From a virus, in IMG/VR virus record IMGVR_UViG_3300021962_000811, positions 1 through 20,521 of that record: DNA of 20,521 nt; one strand, written 5' to 3'. Below, piece after piece: positions 1-7,465 of the stretch. The notes under the pieces were generated by a model. The model saw only the letters and a program-made list of their open reading frames with translations, did no database searches and was not told the origin of the DNA. Within the stretch, counting starts at the first letter, position 1. The number at the start of each line of letters is the position of its first letter. Made by a program: the position numbers and the translations under genes.

Positions 1-2
1 AA

Positions 3-347
3 GATCTAACTAAAGAACAAACTGAAGTAAAATCTTTTCTATCTGATCTAGTAGATAGTCAAGGTGTTCCTGACGATAAGGGGCACTTATGGTATCCACT
101 AGAGCAGGAAGTAGATGGTTACCGTTCTTTGCAACGTCAACGCAAAGTTTCTCAATCTCTAGACATGTCTCAAGCCACAAAGATTCTTACAGAAAAGAAC
201 CTATATTCTCGTTGCTTTGAGATGCAGCCAGTTCTAAACGAGGATGAAGTAATGTCTTGTTTGTACGAAGGTTTGCTTACTGAGGAGGAGATTGATACGA
301 TGTTTCCTAAGAAAGTTGTCTGGGCCTTTATTCCTTCTAAATCGTAA
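3..347 (+). CDS. Conserved phage protein of unknown function, 5' end cut by window
   Basis: The frame is open from base 3 to a TAA at 345-347, so the gene enters from the left edge and at least 114 residues are visible. A TTG at 129 could be read as a start, but coding-like sequence continues upstream of it (an acidic stretch with LWYPLEQEVDGYRSL), so I treat the gene as truncated rather than starting there. The visible part is soluble and mixed-charge, with no membrane segment and no catalytic motif that I recognise. The end has an acidic helix (LTEEEIDTMF) followed by KKVVWAFIPSKS. It is followed after 8 bases by the MerR-like gene and heads the same unit as SSB and polymerase, so a role in phage DNA metabolism is plausible but only by position. 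Confidence 0.75.
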   Translation, partial: DLTKEQTEVKSFLSDLVDSQGVPDDKGHLWYPLEQEVDGYRSLQRQRKVSQSLDMSQATKILTEKNLYSRCFEMQPVLNEDEVMSCLYEGLLTEEEIDTMFPKKVVWAFIPSKS

Positions 348-355
348 GGTTAAAT

Positions 356-823
356 ATGAACGACGAAGTTGACAAGCTCTTTGAAAGCCTGGATGATTAC
401 TACCCTGGGTCAAAGCGCAAACGTCGTGCTCCAGACCCAAAAGCAAAACCAAGAAAAGTTTCTACACCAGGAACTTGGGATTCTGAACCTCAGGTAAAGA
501 CCCTCCCAAATGGAAAGGTGCTAGAATTGTTCAGTGCAGGATCTCTAGGACTTGCACTAAACAGACCGTTAGTTACTTTGAGGCTTTGGGAACGAAAAGG
601 TTATATTCCACGTGCACCTTATCGCCTAAAGTCAATGATTGTTAATGGTGTAAAGAAGCCCGGATGGCGGATGTACAGCAGAGCAATTGTCGAAGCAACT
701 ATCGAGAGCTTTCAATCTCGGGGACTTCTTGAAGCACCCAGGGTTGATTGGAATCGACATCAAGATCTATCAATTGAATTGATGGAGAAATGGACTAAGA
801 TTCACTCTCAAGAAACAACTTAA
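356..823 (+). CDS. MerR-type helix-turn-helix DNA-binding protein
   Basis: This is a 155-residue protein. Residues 1-50 are a charged, probably disordered tail with a basic patch (KRKRRAPDPKAKPRK). Residues 58-120 look like a MerR/excisionase winged helix: a first helix (AGSLGLALNRP), a recognition helix with the typical VTLRLWERKGYIP pattern, then an arginine and YSR before a last helix (AIVEATIESF). In MerR proteins this unit binds promoter DNA. Here the coiled dimerisation region and effector domain of full regulators are missing, as is usual for small phage DNA-binding proteins. It sits just before SSB and polymerase, so control of replication genes or a role in DNA binding during replication is possible. 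The target is not visible. Confidence 0.75.
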   Translation: MNDEVDKLFESLDDYYPGSKRKRRAPDPKAKPRKVSTPGTWDSEPQVKTLPNGKVLELFSAGSLGLALNRPLVTLRLWERKGYIPRAPYRLKSMIVNGVKKPGWRMYSRAIVEATIESFQSRGLLEAPRVDWNRHQDLSIELMEKWTKIHSQETT

Positions 824-868
824 TATGACCATCAACCTATGATCCATTGACCGAAAGGAGATACCCAA

Positions 869-1570
869 ATGGGTATCCGCATTGATAACGAAGCAACACC
901 TAATCTAGACTCATACGTGAGTGAAACACCTACACAAGAAGTTCTCGAAGAGATCTTCGCAGAAGAAGACGAGACAGAAACACCTGAACGTTCTTCTATT
1001 ATTCAAACTGGTTGGGCAGCAGCCAAAAAAGCTGTAGCTAAATCCAGTAAATCCTTCGCAACTGATTTCCGTTTTGACGAAGATGTCCAGCTAATCAAGT
1101 TCATTGGTAATGAGCCAATGACCTTTATGCAGCACTGGGTTAACCGTCCAGGAAAGAAGTCATTTATTAGCATTGGTGAGGGCGACCCGCTAATTGCTGT
1201 GGGCAGTAAGCCAGATCAAAAGTTTGCGTTTACTGTTCTCAACTTGTCTGATGAAGATCCACAACTTCAACTAATGGTTGTAGGTATTCGTCTATGTGGA
1301 CAACTTGAGAAGCTTGATTCAAATGCAAAAACTGGTCCACTCAACCGTCCAGATCTATACTGGGCTGTTAGCAAGAGCGGAACCGGCACAAAGACCTCTT
1401 ACACAATTAATCCTGTGAAAGAGCGCGACCTCGCTGAGGATTGGGGTATTGACCCTGTTGCAGCAGCTGAGCTAATTAAAACAATGAAGCCACTTGGACC
1501 AGAAGCACTTCACACTTCTACCAAAGCTGAACTTGCTGAAATTGCTCGAGAAATTGCATCAGCTAACTAA
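869..1570 (+). CDS. ssb: Phage single-stranded DNA-binding protein (OB-fold, gp32-like architecture)
   Basis: This is a 233-residue protein with a strong ribosome site (GAAAGGAG) 8 bases before ATG. Residues 10-45 are acidic and probably flexible. Residues 65-195 carry the pattern of phage SSB cores: a beta strand (DVQLIKFIGNEPMTFMQHWV), a segment ending FAFTVLNL, a strand LMVVGIRLCGQL, then YWAVSKSGTGTKTSYTINPV. The last matches the conserved 'G-x-G-x-x-T-x-Y' region of T4 gp32-type SSBs. In gp32 the middle segment carries zinc-binding cysteines; here the equivalent stretch (FISIGEGDPLIAVG) has none, so zinc is probably not used. It would coat single-stranded DNA during replication and recombination. 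The gene lies directly before polymerase. The assignment rests on pattern and context. Confidence 0.8.
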   Translation: MGIRIDNEATPNLDSYVSETPTQEVLEEIFAEEDETETPERSSIIQTGWAAAKKAVAKSSKSFATDFRFDEDVQLIKFIGNEPMTFMQHWVNRPGKKSFISIGEGDPLIAVGSKPDQKFAFTVLNLSDEDPQLQLMVVGIRLCGQLEKLDSNAKTGPLNRPDLYWAVSKSGTGTKTSYTINPVKERDLAEDWGIDPVAAAELIKTMKPLGPEALHTSTKAELAEIAREIASAN

Positions 1571-1653
1571 CCTCAAATAATCGTGCTGAGGGCTCATCTC
1601 TTGGTGTCTCCTTTTCTCTATGAGCCCTCAGCGCACCTAATCCAGGAGCGCTA
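1571..1653 (+). promoter_or_regulatory. Intergenic RNA hairpin between SSB and DNA polymerase
   Basis: Bases 1585-1597 (GCTGAGGGCTCAT) pair perfectly with 1620-1632 (ATGAGCCCTCAGC), giving a 13-bp stem around a 22-base pyrimidine-rich loop. A further GTG/CAC pair can form outside a two-base bulge. No run of T follows, so it does not look like an intrinsic terminator. The polymerase ribosome site (CCAGGAG) lies about 10 bases after the stem. The hairpin may be a processing or stability element, or may tune polymerase translation. Confidence 0.6.
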
Positions 1654-3630
1654 ATGAATATAATTACTACACAGGCACAACTATCTGAACTTGTTAAGGC
1701 GTATGAATCTGTTGATGCGTTTTGCTTTGACGTAGAAACGGTCGGAGATCACCGAGGAGATCCTCGTCAAAATATTGTTACTTGGATTGCATTAGCTACT
1801 TATGACCGCGTAGATGTAATACCTATGGGTCATCCAAACGGAGAATATCTACGTACCGAATACCCACTACTCCCTTCTGCAGTTGCTCGTGTAGCAAAGG
1901 GGCTAGAACTACGTGATTCTGACTACAGCAAAGACGAGCGTAAGGCCACTCGTATATTTGGCCCAGCACCTGAGCAGTTAACTGCGGGAGAAGTGTTTAA
2001 GGCTCTTAAGCCACTATTAACCAGCAACAAGGTAAAGGCTGGTCACAATCTTAAATTTGATCTACAAAGCGTATCTAAATACATCGGCGGTCTTCCAGCA
2101 CAGCCGTATGCATGCACCCTGAACGCCTCATTTATCTTAGATAACCAAAACCGTAACTCTTTAGGTTTAGATGACTGCTTACAGCGTGAGTTTGGCTATC
2201 ACATGGTGAAGGGTGTAGGAAAAGAAGTAGAGAAGCATAGCTTTGAAGAAGTTGCTACTTATGCGGGCCTAGATGCTGAATGGACCTGGAAGCTTTGGTT
2301 GAAGCTATCTAAGCAGTTAGACGCTGATGGTCTTCGAGGTATCTTTAATCTTGAAATGGATGTTCTAGATGTTATCTGCCGTATGGAGCTACGCGGAGCA
2401 GATATTGATGTCGATGAACTAGAGAAGTTAAAGGCAAACCTTGAAGTTCAACTTGAGACTACAAAGGCAACAATCTATAGGCTTGCAGGAAAAGCTTTTA
2501 ATATTAATAGTGTTCCTGAGAAACAAAAATTATTGTTCTCCCCTAAGAAAGATGGGGGTAGGGGTTTGAAGCCTAAGGTTTTAACCCCCGCAGGACAGAA
2601 GCGGGCTGATGAGGGTAAGCCAGCTTCTGTTTCTGACTTCTCTGTATCTGAACCTGCTCTACAAGGTTTGGCAGGTAAGGATCCACTAGTAGATGCTCTT
2701 ATTGAGTACTCTGATTTAAATAAGTTGTTGACTACCTATGTAATTCCATATCTAGGGGGAGACATAACTAGAACTCTTGCTGGTAAATCAAAAGTTACTG
2801 CAAAGAAAAGCTTGATGCTTAAGGGCCGTATTCATACTGACTTTGTTCAATATGGTGCGGAGACCGGCCGATTCTCGAGCCGTAATCCCAATTTGCAGAA
2901 TGTGCCGGCTCCGCACACACCTAATGGTAAGGCAATTCGTAATCTTTTTGTTGCTCCAGAAGGATATTCTTTGGTAGTTGCTGACTATTCTCAGATTGAA
3001 CCTCGTGTAATCGCTTCGTTTAGCCAAGACAGGATTATGTGTGGTGCTTACTTAAATGGCGAAGACATTTATACAACTATTGGAAATACCATGGGCGTTG
3101 ATCGTAAAGCTGGTAAAGTATTAGTTTTGTCCTTGGCTTACGGTGTTGGTCCAGATAAGATCTCAACATCTATCGGGTGTTCTTTAGCCGAGGCTAGGGA
3201 TTTATTAGATGACTTCGTATCTAAGTTCCCTTCTGTGGCTAGGTACAAGCGTCAGGTTATCAGTGAGAGCCGTAGGCAGGCTCCAATTCCTTTTGCCAGC
3301 ACTCTTTTAAAGCGTCGTCGTTATTTGCCTGATCTTCGTTCTAATGAGGTATGGAAGCGTTCAAGAGCTGAACGACAGGCTTTTAATACCGTAATCCAGG
3401 GGTCGGCAGCTGACATCATTAAGCTTGCTATGATTAGGGCTAATAAGATGATCCCTTCCGAGGCAAACCTTATCCTTACAGTGCATGATGAGTTAGTGAC
3501 GGTAACTCCTACTGAACTTGCTGAGGAAACTGCAGAGCAGATTAGGCAAGCAATGGAAGGCATTAACGCATTAACTGTTCCGTTACTTGCGGATATAACT
3601 ACTGTTAAACGATGGGGAGAAGCTAAGTGA
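1654..3630 (+). CDS. polA: Family A DNA polymerase with 3'-5' exonuclease
   Basis: This is a 658-residue replicative polymerase of the phage PolA type. The exonuclease domain (about 1-215) has Exo I with D26 and E28 (FDVET), Exo II with D136 (HNLKFD) and Exo III with Y203 and D207 (YAGLD), so proofreading looks intact. The polymerase domain (about 390-658) has motif A with D444 (ADYSQIEPR), motif B with R484, K488 and Y496, and motif C with H611, D612 and E613 (VHDE). There is no 5'-nuclease domain, as in T7-like enzymes. At the motif B position equal to E. coli F762 and T7 Y526 the residue is leucine (L492). Motif A has IEPR where E. coli has IELR. The next gene starts on a GTG overlapping this stop (GTGA). 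Confidence 0.97.
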   Translation: MNIITTQAQLSELVKAYESVDAFCFDVETVGDHRGDPRQNIVTWIALATYDRVDVIPMGHPNGEYLRTEYPLLPSAVARVAKGLELRDSDYSKDERKATRIFGPAPEQLTAGEVFKALKPLLTSNKVKAGHNLKFDLQSVSKYIGGLPAQPYACTLNASFILDNQNRNSLGLDDCLQREFGYHMVKGVGKEVEKHSFEEVATYAGLDAEWTWKLWLKLSKQLDADGLRGIFNLEMDVLDVICRMELRGADIDVDELEKLKANLEVQLETTKATIYRLAGKAFNINSVPEKQKLLFSPKKDGGRGLKPKVLTPAGQKRADEGKPASVSDFSVSEPALQGLAGKDPLVDALIEYSDLNKLLTTYVIPYLGGDITRTLAGKSKVTAKKSLMLKGRIHTDFVQYGAETGRFSSRNPNLQNVPAPHTPNGKAIRNLFVAPEGYSLVVADYSQIEPRVIASFSQDRIMCGAYLNGEDIYTTIGNTMGVDRKAGKVLVLSLAYGVGPDKISTSIGCSLAEARDLLDDFVSKFPSVARYKRQVISESRRQAPIPFASTLLKRRRYLPDLRSNEVWKRSRAERQAFNTVIQGSAADIIKLAMIRANKMIPSEANLILTVHDELVTVTPTELAEETAEQIRQAMEGINALTVPLLADITTVKRWGEAK

Positions 3631-4043
3631 AGCTATTTCGACGTAAGAAGAAAAAACTTTCAATTACGCAAGTACCTCTTACAGTCCTCATGCGTGAAAT
3701 TATCTACGATGCGATGCTTACTCCTACAGAGGGCATTGCTGAACTTATGGGATTACCCCCAATCTCTTCAGAGGTGGCTGAGATGGAGGAACAGGCTAGT
3801 CAAGATCGCCTTTCTAATATAGCCGGGTTACTTCCCTTTATAGACGCACATGCGGATATTGCGGCAAAGATTGCAACTTCAGCTTATATGCTTGATGAAG
3901 AGAACGATGAGGATATGGCTCCAGAGCAGATTGAGCAGCTTAATCATTTGTTTCGTATGGTGTCGCTATCCGCAGCAGTTTCCTGCGTATCAACTTTAGC
4001 AAATATAGGACTAATCGAATCAAGGGTGGCATCAGATGAGTAA
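3627..4043 (+). CDS. Small conserved phage protein of unknown function
   Basis: This is a 138-residue protein starting with GTG inside a GTGA overlap with the polymerase stop, which suggests coupled translation. The first 12 residues are strongly basic (KLFRRKKKKL). The rest looks alpha-helical, with an acidic middle (LDEENDEDMAPEQIEQL) and a more hydrophobic C-terminal helix (VSLSAAVSCVSTLANIGLI). That helix is probably part of a soluble bundle rather than a membrane segment. I do not recognise a family. The position between polymerase and RecA, with overlaps on both sides, suggests a partner in replication or recombination, but nothing in the sequence shows a specific activity. Confidence 0.75.
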   Translation: MKLFRRKKKKLSITQVPLTVLMREIIYDAMLTPTEGIAELMGLPPISSEVAEMEEQASQDRLSNIAGLLPFIDAHADIAAKIATSAYMLDEENDEDMAPEQIEQLNHLFRMVSLSAAVSCVSTLANIGLIESRVASDE

Positions 4044-4428
4044 TAGCAATTGGTGGGCAAAAAAATTAGGTACCCAATCACCTACACAAAATACTCCCCC
4101 AACTTCTCCTCCTTCTCCTAATGTGTACCGACCTCCTCAACAGAGCCCTAACATTCAGGTGTCTTATGATCAGCAACAAGATCAGTTAGTTACTCGTGCA
4201 CAGAGCGCGAGAGATGCTGAGCGTTGCCCAGGCTGTATGTCAGGAAACTACATGGCGCCAGTTGGCACTCAGCGCAAACGTTGTTATGATTGTGGGTATC
4301 CAATTGTCCAGTCAGGTACTGGAGCAGGCGGTACAGGTTCGTCTAGCAGTGGTCCAACGATTGCAGCTAAGCAGCCAAATCAAGGCGGAGGATTTAATCC
4401 AACAACAATCGTAGGGAGACTTGAGTAA
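4036..4428 (+). CDS. Zinc-ribbon protein with Pro/Gln-rich N-terminal tail
   Basis: This is a 130-residue protein overlapping the previous gene by 8 bases and ending one base inside the RecA start (TAATG). It has three parts. The start is a short aromatic-basic segment (NWWAKKLG) followed by a Pro/Ser/Gln-rich disordered stretch. The centre is a zinc ribbon with C64, C67 (CPGC) and C83, C86 (CYDC). The tail is Gly/Ser-rich and ends in TTIVGRLE. Such ribbons bind one zinc ion and often mediate nucleic-acid or protein contacts. Its lock-step position immediately before RecA suggests it works with the recombinase or replisome, but that is inference only. Confidence 0.75.
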   Translation: MSNSNWWAKKLGTQSPTQNTPPTSPPSPNVYRPPQQSPNIQVSYDQQQDQLVTRAQSARDAERCPGCMSGNYMAPVGTQRKRCYDCGYPIVQSGTGAGGTGSSSSGPTIAAKQPNQGGGFNPTTIVGRLE

Positions 4429-5489
4429 TGGTACTAAGCGCAGAAGCATTAAAAATTGCAGCAGGTATTAATAAGAAACTTGGAGCAAACACAGTTGTTC
4501 TTGCTGGAGAGGCACGACTATCTCAGCGCATTACGTCTGGTTCTCTAACGCTTGATGTTGTTCTTGGCGGAGGTTGGCCAATGAATCGTTGGGTAGAGCT
4601 AGTGGGCGAAGCATCGCATGGGAAGACAGCGATTGCTTTAAGAACTATTGCAGCTAACCAACAGATCAACCCTGACTTTACTGCCGTATGGATTGCGGCA
4701 GAAGACTTTGACTCAAAATATGCTGAGCTTTGCGGTGTAGATAACAGTCGTGTCTTACTTGTAGAAACTAACAGTATGGAGGACGCATTTGATTCGGTTA
4801 TTCAATTCATGGAAAGCAAGGCTGTTGATATGGTCGTTGTTGATTCACTTCCTGCCCTGGTTCCTAGTGCAGAGGATGAGAAGCACATGGAAGAATTCAC
4901 CGTTGGACGAGGAGCCCTCATCACCAACAAATTCTTCCGAAAAGTAGCCAGCGCTACTAAGCGAGACCTTATTGAGTCAGAGCGCCCAGTTCTTGGAATT
5001 ATGATCAATCAGTATCGTATGAAGATTGGTGTGATGCACGGAGATCCGCGTACCACCCCAGGTGGTCTGGGTAAGGACTATGCCTATAGTGTTCGTTGCG
5101 AAGTAAAGCGTGACGACTGGGTCGAGGTTGGTACCGGAGAAAGCAAGCGTCGTGTAGGTCAGACTATTCGAGTCAGAACTATTAAGAATAAGACTTTTCC
5201 CCCACAGCAGACTGCCTACCTAGACTTCTATTTTGCAGACGGTGGGGCTATTGATGCTGGCGGTTATGACACCGGAAAAGAGATTGTTGCCCTATCTATC
5301 CTAAATGGCATCGTAGAGCGCCGTGGAGGATGGATGTATTATGGTGACCGTAAGTGGCAGGGAGCTCAGGCTTTGATTGACTCCCTACGTGAGGAGATTG
5401 ATCTGCGAGAGGAGTTAAGTAAGGCCGTGCTAAGCACTATTAAGGCTCAGCCTATCTTGGCACTTCACGAGGACTCTAATGAAGAGTGA
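4428..5489 (+). CDS. recA: RecA-like recombinase
   Basis: This is a 353-residue ATPase of the RecA family. Visible signatures are Walker A at 60-67 (GEASHGKT), the RecA-type AAEDFDSKYAELCGVD segment with E92, Walker B ending at D139 (DMVVVDSLPALVP), and loop L2-like INQYRMKIGVMHGDPRTTPGG, which closely follows the bacterial RecA pattern. The C-terminal part (about 275-350) corresponds to the DGGAID...GIVERRGGWMYYG region of RecA. It would form filaments on single-stranded DNA and drive strand exchange for phage recombination-dependent replication or repair. It overlaps the next nuclease gene by 11 bases, fitting a recombination operon. Host-derived RecA is a less likely origin because the neighbours are all phage-type. 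Confidence 0.93.
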   Translation: MVLSAEALKIAAGINKKLGANTVVLAGEARLSQRITSGSLTLDVVLGGGWPMNRWVELVGEASHGKTAIALRTIAANQQINPDFTAVWIAAEDFDSKYAELCGVDNSRVLLVETNSMEDAFDSVIQFMESKAVDMVVVDSLPALVPSAEDEKHMEEFTVGRGALITNKFFRKVASATKRDLIESERPVLGIMINQYRMKIGVMHGDPRTTPGGLGKDYAYSVRCEVKRDDWVEVGTGESKRRVGQTIRVRTIKNKTFPPQQTAYLDFYFADGGAIDAGGYDTGKEIVALSILNGIVERRGGWMYYGDRKWQGAQALIDSLREEIDLREELSKAVLSTIKAQPILALHEDSNEE

Positions 5490-5796
5490 GGGACAAAAGC
5501 AATCTCTAAAGCATGAGAAAAGGTTAGCTAAGAAGATTGATGGCTCTAGGTCAGCAGCTTCTGGAGCTTTTTGGTCTCGTAAAGGAGATGTAAGGAACGA
5601 CGAACTTCTGATTGAGCACAAATGGACTGGCAAAAAGTCAGTAACCATTAAATCAGATGTTCTAAAGAAGATTACTACCGAGGCTATCCTAGATAGCCGT
5701 ATTCCGGTTTTAGGTCTTCATCTTGACGGAGAGAACTACGTAGTTTTAGTGGAGGAGGATTTCTTTGAACTTCGTAATTCAATCAAAGGTGGATAG
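5479..5796 (+). CDS. PD-(D/E)XK nuclease, Hjc-like Holliday junction resolvase type
   Basis: This is a 105-residue protein overlapping the end of recA. The active-site pattern is E13 in the first helix, D37 (KGDVRND), and E46 with K48 (LLIEHKWT), the order and spacing of small archaeal-type Holliday junction resolvases and related phage endonucleases. A serine-rich SRSAASGAFW segment precedes the aspartate, as in that family. The C-terminal part (IPVLGLHLDGENYVVLVEEDFFEL) supplies the remaining strands. It probably resolves branched DNA made by RecA. A second, unrelated-looking nuclease of the same fold lies at 8529. Function is assigned from motif and neighbours. Confidence 0.8.
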   Translation: MKSEGQKQSLKHEKRLAKKIDGSRSAASGAFWSRKGDVRNDELLIEHKWTGKKSVTIKSDVLKKITTEAILDSRIPVLGLHLDGENYVVLVEEDFFELRNSIKGG

Positions 5797-6126
5797 ATGG
5801 ATAACCCAGACGAGCCCAAGTGGGCTTGGAGATACGACGCCAAGTGTCGTGGGGAAGATACAGAAATATTTTTTCCTCCAAGAGACAAGGCTTTATACAA
5901 ACCAATAGCTGATAAGGCTAAAGCAATTTGTTGGGGACGAGACGGTCGACCGGCCTGTCCAGTTCGCAAAGAGTGCTTAAAAGAGGCTATTATAAACGAT
6001 GAGCTACACGGAATCTTTGGTGGTATGTCCCACAGAGAAAGAAATGCAGCTCAAAGAAAATATAAAAAACAAGGCTTAACATTAGACGAATGGATAGATC
6101 AGGATGGCAAGTACGGGCAAACCTAA
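5797..6126 (+). CDS. WhiB-like iron-sulfur transcription factor
   Basis: This is a 109-residue protein starting directly after the nuclease stop. WhiB-like hallmarks are a first cysteine (C17 in DAKCRG), an FFPPRD segment, three more cysteines (C45, C54, C60) in a helix running into LKEAI, and the glycine turn GIFGGMSHRER. WhiB proteins occur in Actinobacteria and their phages. They hold a 4Fe-4S cluster and act on promoters, usually through the main sigma factor. Here C45 and C54 are eight residues apart, while the common pattern is C-x2-C, so a loop of six extra residues (WGRDGRPA region) sits within the cluster motif. Phage copies can redirect host transcription or block septation; the role here is not visible. 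Confidence 0.9.
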   Translation: MDNPDEPKWAWRYDAKCRGEDTEIFFPPRDKALYKPIADKAKAICWGRDGRPACPVRKECLKEAIINDELHGIFGGMSHRERNAAQRKYKKQGLTLDEWIDQDGKYGQT

Positions 6127-6988
6127 GGGTGCACTAAAGGCATTTCTAGAAGCTAACAAACGAGATACTCGTTTGGTAGGCGCTATTGAGCGTCATTTAC
6201 TAGCAAAGCCTTTTGATTCTCGTAATATGGCTGTTCTACACCCTTCAGACATAATTAAACCTGAGTGGTGTCATTTAGCTTCCTATCACGCTTTATCGGG
6301 TAACTACAAAGAAGTTCGTGAGAAGCCAAACCTACGCCTTGCTTCTATTTTTGCTGAGGGACATTACATCCACGATAAGTGGCAGACCTGGCTTAAAGAA
6401 ATGGGAGTTCTATACGGTAAGTGGGAGTGCTCAGGTTGTGGCCCATCTGATTGGGAACTAGCCTCAGACTTAGATTTTACAGATAGCTGCGGAACTTTTG
6501 AGTACCGCGAAGTACCTCTACACAGCGCTAAGCATATGATCTCCGGACATTCAGATGGCTGGGTTAAAGGCTTGGGAGAAGATTTCCTAATTGAAATTAA
6601 ATCTATTGGGCCGGGAACCCTTAGATTTGAGGCTCCTGCACTTATCTCTCAGGCAGATGGGGATCTAGAGAAGGCTTGGAGGAATATTCGTGCACCGTTT
6701 AGGTCGCACCAACTTCAGGGCCAGGTCTACCTTCATCTAACCCATTTGATGGCTGAAGCTGGTGAGATCCCTTCAGCACCAAACGAGATTGTATTTATCT
6801 ATGAGCTTAAATCTACTCAAGATTATAAAGAATTTGTAGTTACCTACAACCCAGAATATACAAAAGATATCTTTGAGAGTGCTTTGGACGTTGCCTGGGC
6901 AGTTGACAACAAGCGCCCACCCATGTGTAATATTGACCCTATAAAGGGCTGCAAGCGTTGCGAGCCGTTTAGGGGGGAAGATGCCTAA
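6104..6988 (+). CDS. Cas4-like PD-(D/E)XK exonuclease with iron-sulfur cysteines
   Basis: This is a 294-residue protein whose start overlaps the WhiB gene by 23 bases. The nuclease core shows FAEGHYIHDKW (helix with H86 and H90), D151 (SGHSDGW), E164-x-K166 (LIEIKS) and a late HQLQGQVYLHL motif, typical of RecB/Cas4 exonucleases. C56 near the N-terminus and C275, C283 and C286 near the C-terminus match the four-cysteine pattern that holds the 4Fe-4S cluster in Cas4 and AddB-like nucleases. An extra CSGC pair (C109, C112) with C129 may form a separate metal site. It likely resects DNA ends to feed RecA. No CRISPR genes or arrays are present, so an adaptation role is not supported. Confidence 0.85.
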   Translation: MASTGKPKGALKAFLEANKRDTRLVGAIERHLLAKPFDSRNMAVLHPSDIIKPEWCHLASYHALSGNYKEVREKPNLRLASIFAEGHYIHDKWQTWLKEMGVLYGKWECSGCGPSDWELASDLDFTDSCGTFEYREVPLHSAKHMISGHSDGWVKGLGEDFLIEIKSIGPGTLRFEAPALISQADGDLEKAWRNIRAPFRSHQLQGQVYLHLTHLMAEAGEIPSAPNEIVFIYELKSTQDYKEFVVTYNPEYTKDIFESALDVAWAVDNKRPPMCNIDPIKGCKRCEPFRGEDA

Positions 6989-7151
6989 CTACGAATATAA
7001 GTGCACTACTTGTCAGGAGACTTTTGAAAGTTTTTTCCCGATTACAGATGGACCAGCTCCTGCAGTAGTCTGCGAGTGTGGTGGTGAAGGTTTTCGTAAA
7101 TACTCTAATTTTGGCATTCACCTAAAAGGCGGGGGATGGGGCGGACAATGA
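6981..7151 (+). CDS. FmdB-type zinc-ribbon protein, 56 residues
   Basis: This small gene overlaps the Cas4-like gene by 8 bases and the next gene by 4 (ATGA). The N-terminus MPNYEYKCTTCQETFE is the classic opening of FmdB-family zinc ribbons (MPxYEYxCxxCxxxFE). The second metal half is C31-x-C33 followed by GG, a CxCGG form rather than the usual CPxCG. After it come FRKYSNFGIHLKGGGW and a short tail, again like the family. FmdB-like proteins are found across bacteria and phages and their exact job is not settled. A regulatory or DNA-contact role is usually assumed. Confidence 0.85.
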   Translation: MPNYEYKCTTCQETFESFFPITDGPAPAVVCECGGEGFRKYSNFGIHLKGGGWGGQ

Positions 7152-7279
7152 TTAAACTACGCATCCCTAAATTAAAAAGTAAATCTAATTTAAAGCTAGT
7201 TTCATGTAGTCATTGTGGACGTGAGTTTTATATTGCTATTAAGAATGTTAGAATAAACAACTACTGCAATTACTGTTAA
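7148..7279 (+). CDS. 43-residue basic zinc-ribbon protein
   Basis: ATG at 7148 overlaps the preceding TGA (ATGA). The first 18 residues are lysine-rich (MIKLRIPKLKSKSNLKL), then a two-half zinc ribbon follows: C20, C23 (CSHCG) and C40, C43, with the last cysteine being the final residue of the protein. The layout is a minimal treble-clef or ribbon with a basic arm, suited to nucleic-acid binding. The overlap with a neighbour on one side and a good ribosome site for the next gene just after the stop support it as a real gene. Function unknown. Confidence 0.7.
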   Translation: MIKLRIPKLKSKSNLKLVSCSHCGREFYIAIKNVRINNYCNYC

Positions 7280-7288
7280 GGAGGGGTC

Positions 7289-7465
7289 ATGCATTTAGAG
7301 CGTACTGAAAACGGTATTACCCTTGATGGGTTACCCGTATATGTAGCAGATGATGATTTTATTGAGCATCTGATGGAGATGGGTTATGACGAGTACATCG
7401 AAGAAGATGATCTTCAAGATGAGTGGAACGCTTGGTTAAAGGAGAACTTAGATGAGTCCAATTGA
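7289..7465 (+). CDS. Acidic 58-residue protein of unknown function
   Basis: ATG at 7289 follows a strong ribosome site (AAGGAGGGG). The protein is very acidic, with runs such as ADDDFIEHLMEMGYDEYIEEDD and EWNAWLKENLDE, and has no cysteine or membrane segment. It overlaps the next gene by 14 bases. Small acidic phage proteins of this kind are often DNA mimics or inhibitors of host enzymes, but nothing here shows a specific target. The strong ribosome site suggests it is made in quantity. Confidence 0.7.
   Translation: MHLERTENGITLDGLPVYVADDDFIEHLMEMGYDEYIEEDDLQDEWNAWLKENLDESN

Noticed and set aside
129-347. TTG at 129 as the start of the first gene
   Set aside because: The same frame is open and coding-like back to base 3, so the gene enters from outside the window.
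6104-6988. Cas4-like gene as part of a CRISPR system
   Set aside because: No cas1, cas2 or repeat array is present, and the neighbours are phage recombination genes, so a recombination exonuclease is the better call.
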